In this document: in pieces, positions 62,782-64,000 of the stretch
Layout of the letters: every line of letters begins with the position of its first letter
Position numbering within the stretch: the first letter of the stretch is position 1
NCBI GenBank assembly: GCA_037045185.1
Contig: JBAOHQ010000004.1
Span: 987,932 to 1,051,931 of the forward strand
Reading direction: 5' to 3'
Source of the DNA: JAKOUY01 sp037045185
GTDB taxonomy: Bacteria; Actinomycetota; Acidimicrobiia; Acidimicrobiales; Ilumatobacteraceae
DNA length: 64,000 nucleotides
Notes under the pieces: model-generated
Seen by the model: only the letters and a program-made list of their open reading frames with translations
Told to the model about the DNA's origin: nothing
Databases searched by the model: none
Position numbers and translations under genes: made by a program

Positions 62782-63119
62782 GGGTGGCCCCCGTTGCGTT
62801 CGGGCCGCGGTGCGGCCTGTGTGCGTTGGTGGGCCAGCTCGGGCCGAGGCACCAGTCGGAGTGCCGGCGTTGCCGGCGGCTCGGTGGTGGGGTCGTCATC
62901 GTACTGGTCGGTGACCGTCGGGTTCTCGAGGTCATCGTCAGCGTCGAGCAGTCGGCGGAGTGCGGCGGTGGGGACGCGGATGAGCCGGCCGACGCGGATG
63001 ACGGGGACGGGGAAGGTGCCGTCCTTGATGGCGCGGTATCCGGTGGTGCGGTCGATGCCGAGCTCGGCGAAGGCTTCGTCGGCGGTGATGCAGGCGCGTG
63101 TGGCGGGGTCGGGGATCAC
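62778..63119 (-). CDS. xis: Excisionase-like MerR/HTH_17 DNA-binding protein
   Basis: 113 residues from GTG 63119, with CCGGAGCA upstream. Helix-turn-helix ITADEAFAELGIDRTTGYRA, then IKDGTFPVPVIRVGRLIRVP, the HTH_17 excisionase pattern. A Pro/Thr-rich disordered tail follows. Directly upstream of and coupled to the integrase, as in actinobacterial integrative elements. Confidence 0.88.
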   Translation of the reverse strand: MIPDPATRACITADEAFAELGIDRTTGYRAIKDGTFPVPVIRVGRLIRVPTAALRRLLDADDDLENPTVTDQYDDDPTTEPPATPALRLVPRPELAHQRTQAAPRPERNGGHP

Positions 63120-63213
63120 GGCGTGCTCCGGTTGTCGTCGTGCGGCTCCATGTGAGTGATCGCACCCTCGAGCCCCGCTCGGCGTGACACCTGGTTGACG
63201 GCCTGTGCTGTTG

Positions 63214-63385
63214 CCGCCCTTCGGGCGGGTGCCGTTGCCCGCCGGATGGCGGGGTGCCGTGGGGGTCGCTGGCGTTCGCCGTGTCAAGCCCCTCGTTCCT
63301 CGGGGCCGAGCCCTTCGGGTTGACACGGCGCCCGCCGGCGACCCTGCGCCCGGAGGGCGAAGCCCCGACCGCCGCTCGGTCGGGG
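63214..63385. other. Hairpin-dense intergenic segment (possible origin or structured RNA)
   Basis: The 295-bp gap between the divergent xis and the next gene holds four perfect stems: 63214-63219/63223-63228 (loop TTC); a long 11-bp stem 63277-63287/63320-63330 enclosing two small hairpins (63289-63292/63302-63305 and 63311-63313/63317-63319); 63347-63351/63355-63359; and a 9-bp stem 63363-63371/63377-63385 with a 5-nt loop. It lies next to a ParB-like gene, so a replication or transfer origin is possible; a regulatory RNA is the alternative. Confidence 0.5.
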
Positions 63386-63414
63386 TCCGCTCAGCGCACC
63401 GAAGGGAGGCAGTC

Positions 63415-63723
63415 GTGGCAACGGTCGAAGTGGTCGAGTCGTGCGTCGCTCCGGGTGGACAGCCTGTGCTGTTCCACGCCCCCACCGAGGGGGTCCCGAC
63501 GTATGTGGTCGTGGACCGCTGCGGGGTCGAGCACGTGCACACCGGATCGCTCGGTGTGGCGATGACGGCTGCCCGTCGGGTGCTGATCGAGCAGGGCGAG
63601 GTGTGGGTCCACGCCTCGGATGACACCTGCGCCCACATCGACCCGAACCGGGTCGCTACCGACACCCCGTCGCGTCCGTGGATCCAGACGATCGCGGCGT
63701 CTCAGCAAGGAGGAACCCCATGA
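63415..63723 (+). CDS. Small unknown protein upstream of parB-like gene
   Basis: 102 residues from GTG 63415, GGGAGG at 63404-63409. Compact alpha/beta protein (TEGVPTYVVVDRCGVEHVHT, AMTAARRVLIEQGEVWVHAS). No family recognised. Its stop overlaps the ATG of the ParB-like gene (ATGA). Confidence 0.65.
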   Translation: MATVEVVESCVAPGGQPVLFHAPTEGVPTYVVVDRCGVEHVHTGSLGVAMTAARRVLIEQGEVWVHASDDTCAHIDPNRVATDTPSRPWIQTIAASQQGGTP

Positions 63724-64000
63724 CCATCACCGACCCCACCGAGACCGTCGCCGACGGCGACCCGGTCGAGCTCGAACCGGAGTTGTGTTGGCTGAACCTG
63801 GCCGACATGGCACCGCATCCGGACAACCCGCGGCACACCGTCGGTGATCTGACCGAACTGGCCCGGTCGATCCGCGCGCACGGGATCATCGAACCGCTCG
63901 TCGTGCTGCCCGCCGACGACCACGGCGTGTACCTGATCGTTGCCGGTCGTCGCCGCCACGCCGCTGGTCTGCAGGCCGGGGTGACCGAGGTGCCGGCAGT
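63720..64000 (+). CDS. ParB/RepB/Spo0J-family protein, 5' part
   Basis: ATG 63720 with AAGGAGG upstream. The visible 93 residues include the ParB N-terminal nuclease-like domain: LADMAPHPDNPRHTVGDLTE, LARSIRAHGIIEPLVVLPAD and LIVAGRRRHAAGLQAG (GxRR). Continues past the window. In integrative elements such proteins act in partition or replication initiation. Confidence 0.85.
   Translation, partial: MTITDPTETVADGDPVELEPELCWLNLADMAPHPDNPRHTVGDLTELARSIRAHGIIEPLVVLPADDHGVYLIVAGRRRHAAGLQAGVTEVPA

Overview
The window is high-GC DNA from an actinobacterium, most likely Acidimicrobiia. This rests on the FHA / PP2C phosphatase / RodA / PBP / PASTA-kinase cluster next to crgA, a HemQ-type coproheme decarboxylase, a UPF0182 membrane protein, many GTG starts and start codons just downstream of -10-like boxes. 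The class-level guess is inference.

Layout. (1) 1-6132, minus: a giant gene with an N-terminal PhoD-type metallophosphatase and a C-terminal DUF6603-like region. It is broken by two frameshifts and runs off the left edge. (2) 6273-30856: a 24.5-kb accessory island. It is bounded on the right by an intact tRNA-Leu(CAG) and on the left by a copy of that tRNA's 3' end plus its terminator, in direct orientation. It holds an AbiE toxin-antitoxin pair, a coupled P-loop ATPase + FRG-domain pair (candidate defence system), and an operon of AbiEi-like protein, MNT nucleotidyltransferase, HEPN protein, SNF2/DUF3883 helicase and truncated DUF1156 DNA methylase. Around these are at least eight insertion sequences (IS3, two IS110, three ISL3, two IS256, one IS21), several nested, plus one IS21-truncated gene of unknown function. 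(3) 30838-58989: core chromosome with no visible frameshift. It runs tRNA-Leu, fhaA-fhaB-pstP-rodA-pbpA-pknB (six coupled or closely spaced genes for control and building of septal/elongation peptidoglycan), a trpG/pabA amidotransferase, crgA, thiolase, acyl-CoA synthetase, aquaporin, fdhD, hemQ, a ligand-binding lipoprotein, NUDIX, PAC2 protein, GNAT, HEAT-repeat protein, PDZ-Lon protease, a DivIVA-domain protein with a MuF-like tail, UPF0182, O-methyltransferase and a ketosteroid-dehydrogenase-like flavoprotein. (4) 59087-64000: initiator tRNA-Met followed by a second integrated element with tyrosine integrase, excisionase-like protein, a DUF488 protein with an N-terminal helix-turn-helix, a convergent overlapping partner gene, a hairpin-dense intergenic segment and the start of a ParB-like gene. 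Its far end lies outside the window.

Function. The core cluster couples Ser/Thr phospho-signalling (PknB kinase with four extracellular PASTA repeats, PstP phosphatase, two FHA phosphothreonine readers) to RodA/PBP glycan synthesis and CrgA at the divisome. The left island is a decaying defence/IS graveyard: frameshifts cluster in the island and the far-left gene and are absent from the core. The right island looks younger and more intact.
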